14,689 nt of DNA from Microcaldota archaeon (GCA_003660965.1 QMVF01000004.1:1-14689), one strand, 5' to 3'. Positions 1 through 6,458 are shown, counted from the first letter of the stretch. The notes: generated by a model not told the origin, from the letters alone. Numbers and translations are program-made.

Positions 1-1584
1 GGAATTAAGGATATTCAGCATGTGTGCTTCTACGAAAAGCCATTCCTTAAGTTCGAAAGAATACTTTACAATTCGCTGGCAGTTGCACCACGAGGCCATA
101 CCGTATTCTTGGATGCGATGCTCACCTGGCTTGGAGACAAGATGTGGATTGATGACAAAATAAAGAAGGAGCTTGGCTTCGGGGGAAAGGTTCAGTACTG
201 CGAGCATCATGAATCGCACGCAGCAAGCACATTCCTAACCTCGCCTTACAAAGAGGCTGCAGTTCTTACGGTTGACGGGGCGGGTGAGTGGGCAACTGCT
301 ACCATAGGCGAGGGAAAGGATAAACGGGTTAGGATTCTCAAGGAGATACGCTACCCGAACTCTCTGGGCCTTCTTTACACTGCATTCACCTATTATTTGG
401 GCTTTCGCGTGAATAGCGGGGAGTACAAGCTTATGGGGCTTGCACCATATGGCGAGCCAACCTACTACCACGCAATAGTTGATAATCTTATAGATATAGA
501 GGAGGATGGAGCCTTCAAGCTGAATACGGATTACTTTGGCTATTTGGATACTCTTAGAATGACCAATAAAAAATTCCATGACCTGTTTGGAGGAGAGCCG
601 CGCAAGCCCTCTGAAAAAATAGAGAAGAGGCACAAGGATATTGCGCGGAGTATACAAATGGTTACAGAAGAAATTATGCTCAAGCTCGCAAACACAGCCC
701 ACGATATGACGGGGCAGAAGAACTTGGTGCTTGCAGGAGGGGTTGCACTTAACTGCGTTGCAAATGGAAGAATTCTGAGGGAAGGGCCATTTGAGAATCT
801 TTATATTCAGCCAGCATCAGGGGATGCAGGAGGTGCGGTTGGAGCTGCAAGCCTTGTTCACTATTCATTATTGAATAATGCTAGGCAGCCCCTGCAAAAA
901 CCACTTATGAAAGATGCATATCTAGGGCCTGCGTACAGTGATGAGGAAATCGAAGGTATGCTTCAGAAGAATGAGGCAGATTATGAGAAGTTAGAAAGAA
1001 AGGAGCTTTTTAAAAGGGCTGCCAAGTTGATAAGCCAGAAGAAAGTAGTTGGCTGGTTCCAAGGAAGGATGGAGTTCGGTCCTCGCGCACTTGGCTCGCG
1101 CAGCATACTAGCAGACCCGCGCTATGCTGAGATGAGAGATACTGTTAATTTGAAAATCAAGTTCAGGGAGAGCTTCAGACCCTTTGCGCCTACAGTTCTT
1201 GAAGAGGATGTTTCGGAATGGTTTGAGCTTGACAGGCCGAGCCCATACATGCTTCTGGTTGCCCAAACCAGACCTGAAAAACGCAAATTGCTGCCTGCAA
1301 TAACCCATGTTGACGGAAGCGCGCGAATCCAGACAGTTTCAAAAGCTCAAAACGCGCTCTTCCATGGCTTGATAAAGGAATTCAAGCGCATAACCAAAGT
1401 ACCAGTGGTTATAAACACATCATTCAACGTGCGCGGCGAGCCCATAGTATGCACCCCGCAGAATGCGTACGACTGCTTTACACATACGTATATGGATTAT
1501 TTGGCAATTGGTGATTACTTGGTTTCAAAGAAGGAAATGCCTGCTGATTTTGAAAAATGGCGCGGGAAGTTTGAGCCTGACTGA
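1..1584 (+). CDS. NodU/TobZ-type carbamoyltransferase (5' end outside window)
   Basis: Predicted O-carbamoyltransferase, which moves a carbamoyl group from carbamoyl phosphate through a carbamoyl-adenylate to a hydroxyl of a sugar or other small molecule. The reading frame is open from base 1, and the first visible residues (GIKDIQHVCFYEKPF) belong to the family's N-terminal domain. The GTG at 22 is therefore internal, and roughly 60-80 residues lie outside the window. The N-terminal ASKHA-like domain shows HHESHAAST (about residues 66-74), DGAGEWAT, NSGEYKLMGLAPYG, LAGGVALNC and PASGDAGGAVG. The C-terminal YrdC-like domain shows GRMEFGPRALGSRSIL (about 354-369) and NTSFNVRGEPI (about 473-483). 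All main family motifs are intact. It is followed by a DUF5989 peptide and an SGNH hydrolase, so a role in decorating a surface glycan is likely. The substrate cannot be read from the sequence. Confidence 0.93.
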   Translation, partial: GIKDIQHVCFYEKPFLKFERILYNSLAVAPRGHTVFLDAMLTWLGDKMWIDDKIKKELGFGGKVQYCEHHESHAASTFLTSPYKEAAVLTVDGAGEWATATIGEGKDKRVRILKEIRYPNSLGLLYTAFTYYLGFRVNSGEYKLMGLAPYGEPTYYHAIVDNLIDIEEDGAFKLNTDYFGYLDTLRMTNKKFHDLFGGEPRKPSEKIEKRHKDIARSIQMVTEEIMLKLANTAHDMTGQKNLVLAGGVALNCVANGRILREGPFENLYIQPASGDAGGAVGAASLVHYSLLNNARQPLQKPLMKDAYLGPAYSDEEIEGMLQKNEADYEKLERKELFKRAAKLISQKKVVGWFQGRMEFGPRALGSRSILADPRYAEMRDTVNLKIKFRESFRPFAPTVLEEDVSEWFELDRPSPYMLLVAQTRPEKRKLLPAITHVDGSARIQTVSKAQNALFHGLIKEFKRITKVPVVINTSFNVRGEPIVCTPQNAYDCFTHTYMDYLAIGDYLVSKKEMPADFEKWRGKFEPD

Positions 1585-1588
1585 AGAA

Positions 1589-1595
1589 TTAAATA
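1589..1595 (+). promoter_or_regulatory. Possible TATA box before the DUF5989 gene
   Basis: TTAAATA lies 5 nt after the carbamoyltransferase stop. Its centre is about 32 nt before the ATG at 1624, which would give a leader of only a few bases. The three-gene unit could also be read from a promoter upstream of the window, so this site may be secondary or chance. Confidence 0.35.
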
Positions 1596-1623
1596 GCTGG
1601 GGTTCGGAGTAAGGGCGATAGAT

Positions 1624-1782
1624 ATGGGAAAGCTGGGGATGTTTAAGGAGCTGATAGGCTTCTTCATGGAGAGAAAGAAGTACTGGGTAATCCCGCTCGT
1701 AATTCTGCTCTTCCTACTTGCGCTAATAATTGTATTCGCAAGTACCTCAGCACTCGCACCCCTAATCTACCCATTGTTCTAA
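1624..1782 (+). CDS. DUF5989-family small membrane protein
   Basis: A 52-residue protein with a short charged N-terminus (FKELIGFFMERKKYW), one hydrophobic segment at about residues 22-39, and the ending SALAPLIYPLF. This layout of LKE..FLKERKKWW, one TM helix and SALAPFIY at the C-terminus matches the DUF5989 family as I remember it. Those peptides are nearly always about 50 aa and sit beside carbamoyltransferase and SGNH hydrolase genes, as here. The function is unknown; a membrane anchor or partner for the neighbouring enzymes is an inference from context. It starts with ATG 39 nt after the carbamoyltransferase stop and ends 9 nt before the SGNH gene's ATG, so co-transcription with the latter is very likely. 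Confidence 0.85.
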   Translation: MGKLGMFKELIGFFMERKKYWVIPLVILLFLLALIIVFASTSALAPLIYPLF

Positions 1783-1791
1783 GTTGGTTTG

Positions 1792-2928
1792 ATGAACAAG
1801 AAGACAAAGGAAATGCTTCTGAATTTCACTGTGGTTTTGATTTCAATTTTCGTTTTCTTCATAGGCCTTGAAGTTGCATTGCGCCTCTTCTTCCCGCATG
1901 AAATTTATCTCGGTGAACAATATTATGATGAGCAAGGTAAACCGACTACATTTACGCAATATGACGAGTTGCTCGGTTGGAGCCTTATACCTGGTGCAAG
2001 CGGCCGCTCGATTTCAGCTGAATATGATGTGAGCGTGAGCATAAACTCAAAGGGCTTCCGGGATTACGAGCGCACGTTTGCAAAAGCAGAAGGAATTGAG
2101 CGCATGGCGGTGCTTGGCGATTCGTTTGTTCTTGGCGAGCAGGTTGAGCAAAGCCAGAGATTTACGGATTTGCTTGAAGAGCAAATGCAAGAAAGTGAAG
2201 TGCTCAATTTCGGGGTTGCGGGCTATGGTACAGACCAGCAGCTCTTGCTTTATGAAAGCAAGGTTCAGCTGTACGAGCCGGATTTGATTATAGTGGTCCT
2301 TTACATTGGTAATGACCTGGAGGACATAGTTGAATATCAAAAATTCACAGGCAACTACAAGCCGCGCTTTGTAATTGAAGAAGATTCATTAGTACTCACC
2401 AATGTGCCAGTACCTCCGAAGCAGGTGCAGGATGGAGGAGGCCTGAAGAACTTCTTCGCGCAGAACAGCTATGCATACAATTTCATAAGCGAAAGGCTGA
2501 GGCGCATTGAGCCCCTGCAGAACTTTCTGGTTAGCATTGGCCTGCGCAAGCCCTCGCCAGACATTCCATTCTTCAAGAGCCTGTTCGATGAGGAGGAGGG
2601 TGAGGTCGAGAGAGAGGCGTGGGGGCTTGAACGCGCGATTTTGAACAGGTTCAAGCAAGAGGTTGAAGGTAATGGGCAGGAGTTGTTAGTTGTAATGATG
2701 CCCTCAGCTGCGCAAGTTTATGGTGGGCTTGGAGTTTCAGACGTGAGTATACCGAACGAGCGCATGGGCGAAATTTTAGATGAACTGGGGATTGATTACG
2801 TTGACCTTCTCCAGCCAATGCAGCAACGAGCGCAGGAGAGCGGTGAAAGGCTCTACTATGCACGCGATATGCACCTTACACCTGCAGGCCATGAGGCAGT
2901 TGCAGAGATTCTGCTACAAGTAGTTTAA
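1792..2928 (+). CDS. Membrane-anchored SGNH/GDSL hydrolase
   Basis: A 378-aa protein with one N-terminal membrane segment (about residues 9-30) and then an SGNH hydrolase domain expected outside the membrane. Block I is GDSF (109-112, nucleophile Ser111). The oxyanion-hole glycine lies in NFGVAGYGTDQ. Block III is GND (173-175). The Asp and His of block V are D359 and H361 in DMHLTPAGH, a DxH spacing rather than the more common DxxH. SGNH enzymes are esterases or acyltransferases, and this one could remove or transfer acetyl or similar groups on a glycan. I chose ATG 1792 over the TTG one codon earlier. No strong Shine-Dalgarno is visible, which fits a translationally coupled third gene. The stop codon is 1 nt from the 3' end of the convergent tRNA-Ser. 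Confidence 0.88.
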   Translation: MNKKTKEMLLNFTVVLISIFVFFIGLEVALRLFFPHEIYLGEQYYDEQGKPTTFTQYDELLGWSLIPGASGRSISAEYDVSVSINSKGFRDYERTFAKAEGIERMAVLGDSFVLGEQVEQSQRFTDLLEEQMQESEVLNFGVAGYGTDQQLLLYESKVQLYEPDLIIVVLYIGNDLEDIVEYQKFTGNYKPRFVIEEDSLVLTNVPVPPKQVQDGGGLKNFFAQNSYAYNFISERLRRIEPLQNFLVSIGLRKPSPDIPFFKSLFDEEEGEVEREAWGLERAILNRFKQEVEGNGQELLVVMMPSAAQVYGGLGVSDVSIPNERMGEILDELGIDYVDLLQPMQQRAQESGERLYYARDMHLTPAGHEAVAEILLQVV

Positions 2929-2929
2929 G

Positions 2930-3060
2930 CGCCGAGGGAGGGATTTTCATTTCTTTTACGCAGGCGCTTTTCTTTCTAAGAAAAGGGCCTTTTGAACCCT
3001 CAAGGGCTTGCGCCCGGCAGATTAGCAATCTGCTGCCAGACCAGGTTTGGCGTCCTCGGC
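2930..3060 (-). tRNA. tRNA-Ser(GCU) with a T-loop intron
   Basis: On the minus strand the acceptor halves GCCGAGG (3060-3054) and CCTCGGC (2937-2931) pair perfectly and are followed by G73 (2930), the serine discriminator base. The anticodon arm GCAGA-TTGCTAA-TCTGC gives anticodon GCU, which reads AGC and AGU. A long variable arm (GGGC-GCAA-GCCC) marks a class II tRNA. The T-stem halves GAGGG (3001-2997) and CCCTC (2942-2938) are complementary but separated by 54 nt instead of 7. Removing a 47-nt intron leaves an 84-nt mature tRNA with the T-loop TTCAAAT. CCA is not encoded. Two core positions are unusual: base 8 is A rather than U, and the D-loop is short and lacks A21. The other stems are flawless, so I regard it as a working gene. 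Confidence 0.92.
2944..2990 (-). other. 47-nt archaeal tRNA intron in the T-loop (position 59/60)
   Basis: The splice sites fit the bulge-helix-bulge rule. The outer helix is the T-stem. A 3-nt bulge AAA (2992-2990) follows the exon bases TTCA (2996-2993), which pair with TGAA (2949-2946). A second 3-nt bulge AAT (2945-2943) precedes CCCTC. Cutting after the second base of each bulge removes exactly 2990-2944 and leaves the canonical T-loop TTCAAAT. The intron body folds into a hairpin: GGC (2989-2987) with GCC (2965-2963), a C/C mismatch, then CTTTTCT (2985-2979) with AGAAAAG (2973-2967). A regular inner helix directly next to the central helix is lacking, so this is a relaxed BHB. Confidence 0.85.
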
Positions 3061-3082
3061 ATAAGGAACCAAGGTTCCTTAT
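3061..3082. repeat. Perfect palindrome abutting the tRNA-Ser 5' end
   Basis: ATAAGGAACC (3061-3070), two A bases, then GGTTCCTTAT (3073-3082) form a perfect 10-bp inverted repeat directly against tRNA base 1. Its right arm is the start of the 33-bp tandem repeat, while the left arm occurs only here. It would overlap the transcription start and the short pre-tRNA leader. Confidence 0.85.
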
Positions 3083-3162
3083 CAACCTCCTTTATAAGTG
3101 TCCAAGGTTCCTTATCAACCTCCTTTATAAGTGTCCAAGGTTCCTTATCAACCTCCTTTATC
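3069..3162. repeat. 33-bp tandem repeat, nearly three copies
   Basis: Copies start at 3069, 3102 and 3135. The first two are identical over 33 bp; the third matches for about 27 bp and then diverges. A decayed fourth copy (CGGTTCC ... ACCTCCCTTTAC) seems to follow at about 3167-3192. Read on the minus strand, each good copy contains CTTATAAAGG, a TATA box pointing at tRNA-Ser, so the array is a multiplied promoter. There are no spacers between copies. Confidence 0.9.
3091..3098 (-). promoter_or_regulatory. TATA box of tRNA-Ser
   Basis: On the minus strand CTTATAAA is centred about 34 nt upstream of tRNA base 1. With a start about 25 nt downstream, the leader would be about 8-10 nt. The same octamer recurs 33 nt further upstream (3124-3131) and, changed to a weaker form, near 3157, because it lies within the tandem repeat. 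Confidence 0.65.
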
Positions 3163-3172
3163 AGAACCTACG

Positions 3173-3270
3173 GTTCCGATACCTCCCTTTACAAAGGGAG
3201 AGGTCTTAGGAACGGCCATTCCTTTAGGGAATGGCGCCCCTTTCTCGTTTCATGAGAAAGTGGGCCGCGT
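3173..3270. other. Cluster of three hairpins between SRP RNA and tRNA-Ser
   Basis: Three adjacent inverted repeats fill this spacer. The first has outer arms GTTCC/GGAAC (3173-3177, 3209-3213), ACCT/AGGT, and inner arms CTCCCTT/AAGGGAG (3183-3200). The second has GCCATTCC/GGAATGGC (3215-3222, 3228-3235). The third has CTTTCTC/GAGAAAG (3240-3246, 3254-3260), extended by GC-rich flanks. There is no credible ORF or recognisable RNA family. The cluster may be RNA-processing or termination structure downstream of SRP RNA, or an unnamed small RNA. Confidence 0.6.
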
Positions 3271-3282
3271 AGAGGTTTCTAA

Positions 3283-3556
3283 ATGCAGTGGGATTGCTGG
3301 TTTCGATTCAATCTTTGCCAAAAGGTTTGCCGTTCCTCTGCTCCACCCCGTTACTCCAAAGCATGAGCGCACATACTTAGGGTTGCTCCTTTCGGCCTAG
3401 CCCGGTTCATATATGAGTCCATCTCTGAAGGCAGGGCTTCGACGCTTTGGTACGGGCCTTGCGACAAAGGCTGAACCTCATCCAGCCATTCAGTCCCGCC
3501 TAAAGAGGATTTGCGGTTCAAGGTACCTCTAGTTCCCCGACCTATCCCACTGCGCT
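3283..3556 (-). ncRNA. ffs: Signal recognition particle RNA (archaeal 7S)
   Basis: RNA scaffold of the signal recognition particle, which delivers nascent membrane and secreted proteins to FtsY. Helix 8, the SRP54-binding hairpin, is at 3406-3378 on the minus strand. It has GGG/CCC arms, the symmetric loop AGG opposite AGCA, and a GAAA tetraloop (3393-3390). The apical 5' domain shows AGAGG and CCTCT closing around a TTGAACCGCAAA loop, typical of archaeal helices 3/4. The terminal helix 1 is a perfect 10-bp pairing of GCAGTGGGAT (3553-3544) with ATCCCACTGC (3294-3285), giving about 270-275 nt, within the archaeal size range. The exact ends are estimates. The start agrees with a TATA box centred about 25 nt upstream. 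The RNA is transcribed away from ftsZ and toward tRNA-Ser. Confidence 0.93.
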
Positions 3557-3575
3557 GAAATAGGATGCTTGCGGC

Positions 3576-3583
3576 TTTAAATA
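3576..3583. promoter_or_regulatory. Single TATA box between SRP RNA and ftsZ, usable in both directions
   Basis: TTTAAATA read on plus (TATTTAAA on minus) is the only strong TATA element in the 59-bp gap. Its centre is about 25 nt from the SRP RNA 5' end on one side and about 25 nt from 3605 on the other, 10 nt before the ftsZ ATG. TATA-like AT-rich octamers can support TBP in either orientation, with direction normally set by BRE. Confidence 0.7.
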
Positions 3584-3615
3584 GTTAATGCTCGAATTCA
3601 GTTCAGGTGTGAAAA

Positions 3616-4626
3616 ATGGTTGAAAGTAAAATAAGAGACGCTCTTCCGCGAATAGTGGTTTCAGGAGTGGGAGGAGCTGGCTGCAATACAATAAACAGGC
3701 TTGCGCATCTTGGAGTTAAGGGTGCGGAGCTGATTGCATTTAACACTGATAAGAAGCACCTTAACATAATACGGGAAAGTGCAAAGCGCTTTTTGCTGGG
3801 AGAAAAGGTTACAAAGGGCCTTGGTGCGGGCGGCTATCCCGAAGTGGGGCTTAAATCAGCAGAAACCTCGCGGGATAAGATTGAGGAGTTGCTTAAGGAT
3901 ACTGATTTGATGTTCCTAGCTGCAGGAATGGGAGGCGGTACGGGTACAGGAGCTGCGCCAGTAATAGCAGATGTTGCACGCAAGCAGGGCGCAATTGTGA
4001 TTGCAATCGTAACCTATCCTTTCTTGCTTGAGCGCGCTCGCTTAAAGAGAGCTGAAGAGGGAATTGAGAATTTGAGAAAGTATGTTGATACCATTGTGGT
4101 TATTGATAACAATAGGCTTGTTGAATTCGTGCCCAACCTACCTATAGAGCAGGCGTTCAACATAGCGGATGAGATTACTGCGCGCGCGGTGCGTGGAATC
4201 ACTGAAACCATAACCACCCCTTCGCTCATAAACCTCGACTTTGCAGACGTGAAGACTGTTATGAGCAATGGTGGAGTTTCCATGATTGCGGTTGGCGAGG
4301 CAAAGGGTGCGAACAGATCAAAGGAACTTGTGGGAAATACGCTGCACCACAGGCTACTTGATGTTGATTACCGTGGTGCAACCGGAGTTCTGCTTCACCT
4401 GACAGGCCCGGGGGACATGACATTGGGCGAAGCTAATCAGGCGGGTGAGGATATTACAGCTGAAGTTGATGCAGCTGCAAATGTAATTTGGGGTGCGAGG
4501 CTTGATCCAACTTTTGACAACAAGCTCGAAGCATTTGCCATATTCACAGGCTTGAAAGCGCCATATGTAGTGGGCAAGCGGCCTCCAGCCAAGGAGAAGT
4601 TCAAGTTTGAATTAGAGGAGCTCTAG
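3616..4626 (+). CDS. ftsZ: Cell division GTPase FtsZ (FtsZ1-like)
   Basis: Tubulin-family GTPase of 336 aa that polymerises into the division ring at mid-cell. The N-terminal Rossmann-type GTPase domain opens with VSGVGGAGCNTINRL (about 14-28) and carries the tubulin signature GGGTGTG (106-112). The C-terminal domain has SLINLDFADVKTVM and DVDYRGATGVLLHLTGPGDMTL with NVIWGARLD, including the T7-loop region that completes the neighbour's GTP site. Phrases such as NNRLVEFVPNLP and LLDVDYRGA resemble archaeal FtsZ1 more than FtsZ2, a judgement from memory. The C-terminal tail is short and charged (KEKFKFELEEL). AGGTG at 3605-3609 could serve as a ribosome site, but it lies near the predicted transcription start. 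The stop codon overlaps the stop of the convergent small membrane protein. Confidence 0.95.
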   Translation: MVESKIRDALPRIVVSGVGGAGCNTINRLAHLGVKGAELIAFNTDKKHLNIIRESAKRFLLGEKVTKGLGAGGYPEVGLKSAETSRDKIEELLKDTDLMFLAAGMGGGTGTGAAPVIADVARKQGAIVIAIVTYPFLLERARLKRAEEGIENLRKYVDTIVVIDNNRLVEFVPNLPIEQAFNIADEITARAVRGITETITTPSLINLDFADVKTVMSNGGVSMIAVGEAKGANRSKELVGNTLHHRLLDVDYRGATGVLLHLTGPGDMTLGEANQAGEDITAEVDAAANVIWGARLDPTFDNKLEAFAIFTGLKAPYVVGKRPPAKEKFKFELEEL

Positions 4627-4901
4627 CGTCTGTAAAGATGCTTAATCCACCAGCGTTTGAAGAAAGGTAGAGTTGGGGTTGAAAGCAAGTAAGCAACTGC
4701 GGGTACAAAGGCAGTAAGTTCAGGATTTGGAGCGTTTATCATTACAAGAACTATCAGCGAGAGTGCGTAGGTTGTAAGTGCCAGCAGCGCTCTTCTAGTT
4801 TTACTAGTTTCCCATGCCTTGTCCGCTTCCACCCTCTTATTGCGCCTCTTTATAGCATTCAACTCGCGTTTCAATTCTGTCTGCAACTTGTCTTTCTCCA
4901 T
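4623..4901 (-). CDS. Small two-TM membrane protein, function unknown
   Basis: A 92-aa protein I do not recognise by family. The first 37 residues or so are highly charged and probably helical, with many Lys, Arg and Glu. Two hydrophobic segments follow (about 38-56 and 62-79), ending in a basic tail (FKRWWIKHLYRR). Both termini are positively charged, which suggests a hairpin with both ends in the cytoplasm. The ATG lies 3 nt after the stop of the M50 peptidase gene, so the two are almost certainly co-transcribed and probably translationally coupled. This suggests a helper or substrate role at the membrane, which is unproven. The last 4 nt overlap the ftsZ end: both stops are TAG, read from the palindrome CTAG. 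Confidence 0.75.
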   Translation of the reverse strand: MEKDKLQTELKRELNAIKRRNKRVEADKAWETSKTRRALLALTTYALSLIVLVMINAPNPELTAFVPAVAYLLSTPTLPFFKRWWIKHLYRR

Positions 4902-4904
4902 TGA

Positions 4905-6458
4905 TTACACCCACAGCCAAGGCAAGAGGTTTACGATGAAGGCAAATGCAACCGCATAGGTTATCATCTTCATTGCAAACTGATTAGGGACTGCAAGCCC
5001 AACAAGTCTATGCCCGTCGAACATTGGAATTGGCATCAGGTTTATGGAGCCTATAAGGAAGTTCAGAACAAAGGCAAGGCCTAGGAATGCATAGATTGCA
5101 CCTAGCCAGCCCCAGCCAGGCTTGAATGCATTTGAATAGGTTATGGTGCCCATGCGCGTGCCAAGAAATATGAAGGGCTGATTGTTTTGATTGGTGAAGC
5201 TTATGCTCAGAAGTGTGGGCTCATCGGGCTCCAGAACATATTTTTCATTATCGCTGGCAATAGAAATTATGCGTGCCTCGTCATTTAAAGTTGCTGTTAT
5301 CTGCTTGCCTTCGGAAGTTTTGAGCTCAACCACATCCTCCGCATCTATTGATGAAAGGATTGTAAGATCGTCTGGCTTGCTTATTTGCATTCCATTAACA
5401 GAAGCGAGCATCATCGGCCCAAAGAGCGGGGTGCTGTTAACATAGGCAGTCATCATAACAGAATTATCCTGCACGGGTGCAGTTGCAACTATGAATAAAA
5501 AGAGAAGTGCGAATGCCAAGAAAGTGGTTATGAAGTTTGCAGTAGAGCCAGCAACCAGAACATCGCGCTGGTGGAGCTTTGGTGCCTTTTCCAGATGCGC
5601 TTCATCAGGGTCTACGAATGCACCTATGGGCAGAATTCCGAATAGAACTATTCCAGCAGACTTCAATTTTATTTTATGCAATCGCGCGAGTATTCCGTGC
5701 GCACTCTCGTGAACCATTAGAATTACTGCAAGCGCAAGTATGCCTTCAACAAGCGGAATGTTCTTGCCGGGTATTATGGGTGCTGCTCCTGGAGCAGTAG
5801 AGGCAAGCGCAGAGGTGCCTCCGAATGCAAAGCTTGTTATTGCGTATAGTATGCTTCCCGCATTAAGTATAAGGCCCACTATGCCCGCTATGGTGACTCC
5901 GCCAAGCATCAAAAGAGTTAGGAAAAGCAGTTGAACGGTTTCAATATTTCCTCCATCCGACGCTCGCGAGCCTATTGAGCCTACGGGAAGATTGGAAATC
6001 ACGGAATAGGCTACGGGTAGAACCAAGGGCAGAATGGTGAGTACAGAGAGCAATAGAATTAAAAGGGAAGCTACATAGGTGCGCTTTGAAATTTTTGGAA
6101 ACATTAGAAGGGAGAGGGCGCCGAAACCAAATACAAGGCCGAAATCGCTGAAAGTGCGCCAAAGCTTAGGCTTCCAGCGAGAAAGCTCGTCCATCTTAAC
6201 CAGTCCGCGCTTCGTACGCAGAAGCATAAGGCCCCATTCGCCTTCAATGAAAAGCAGCCTCCTTATTGCCTCGCCGGTCAGGCCAAGCATGCCGACTATT
6301 GCGAAGAATTTCAGAACCCCATTAACATCATAATCAAGAAGCCAGAAGAAAAGAAGTGCTGAAAGAAGACCCACTAGGAGTGCAAGCACTTTGCGCGTTC
6401 TTGTACTTAAGCCTGACTTGCCTCTAGAGTTCTTTCCGACGCCCTTTTTTGAAGCCAT
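4905..6458 (-). CDS. Site-2-protease-like M50 metallopeptidase
   Basis: Integral-membrane zinc protease of 517 aa that would cut substrates inside the bilayer. The zinc motif HESAH is at about 250-254 within a TM segment, and the third-ligand motif NLMPIPMFDG is at about 473-482, in the usual late TM helix. Between them is a soluble PDZ-like insert (about 340-440; LFGPMMLASVNGMQISKPDDL). Many further hydrophobic segments precede the HExxH, so the protein is longer than minimal S2P members, and a basic tail (SKKGVGKNSRGK) opens it. I chose ATG 6458 rather than the in-frame TTG at 6515. A TATA box lies about 25 nt before the ATG, so transcription should start at or near it, and the TTG would be upstream of the transcript. 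Substrates are unknown; a small two-TM gene follows. Confidence 0.88.
   Translation of the reverse strand: MASKKGVGKNSRGKSGLSTRTRKVLALLVGLLSALLFFWLLDYDVNGVLKFFAIVGMLGLTGEAIRRLLFIEGEWGLMLLRTKRGLVKMDELSRWKPKLWRTFSDFGLVFGFGALSLLMFPKISKRTYVASLLILLLSVLTILPLVLPVAYSVISNLPVGSIGSRASDGGNIETVQLLFLTLLMLGGVTIAGIVGLILNAGSILYAITSFAFGGTSALASTAPGAAPIIPGKNIPLVEGILALAVILMVHESAHGILARLHKIKLKSAGIVLFGILPIGAFVDPDEAHLEKAPKLHQRDVLVAGSTANFITTFLAFALLFLFIVATAPVQDNSVMMTAYVNSTPLFGPMMLASVNGMQISKPDDLTILSSIDAEDVVELKTSEGKQITATLNDEARIISIASDNEKYVLEPDEPTLLSISFTNQNNQPFIFLGTRMGTITYSNAFKPGWGWLGAIYAFLGLAFVLNFLIGSINLMPIPMFDGHRLVGLAVPNQFAMKMITYAVAFAFIVNLLPWLWV

Noticed and set aside
22..24. GTG as start of the carbamoyltransferase
   Set aside because: The frame is open to base 1 and the upstream codons continue the conserved N-terminal domain, so the true start lies outside the window.
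235..702. 155-codon minus-strand ORF inside the carbamoyltransferase gene
   Set aside because: It is a shadow of a well-conserved coding frame on the other strand; its translation has no recognisable domain.
2930..3060. tRNA-Ser as a pseudogene broken in its T-arm
   Set aside because: Both T-stem halves are intact and the insertion obeys the bulge-helix-bulge splicing geometry to the base.
3069..3162. CRISPR-like array of about 33-bp repeats
   Set aside because: The copies are directly adjacent with a 33-bp period and have no spacers. The sequence is better explained as a duplicated tRNA promoter.
2992..3400. Plus-strand ORFs of about 87-89 codons over the repeat and SRP region
   Set aside because: They run antisense through the tRNA, the tandem repeat and the SRP RNA, and their repetitive translation only reflects the 33-bp repeat.
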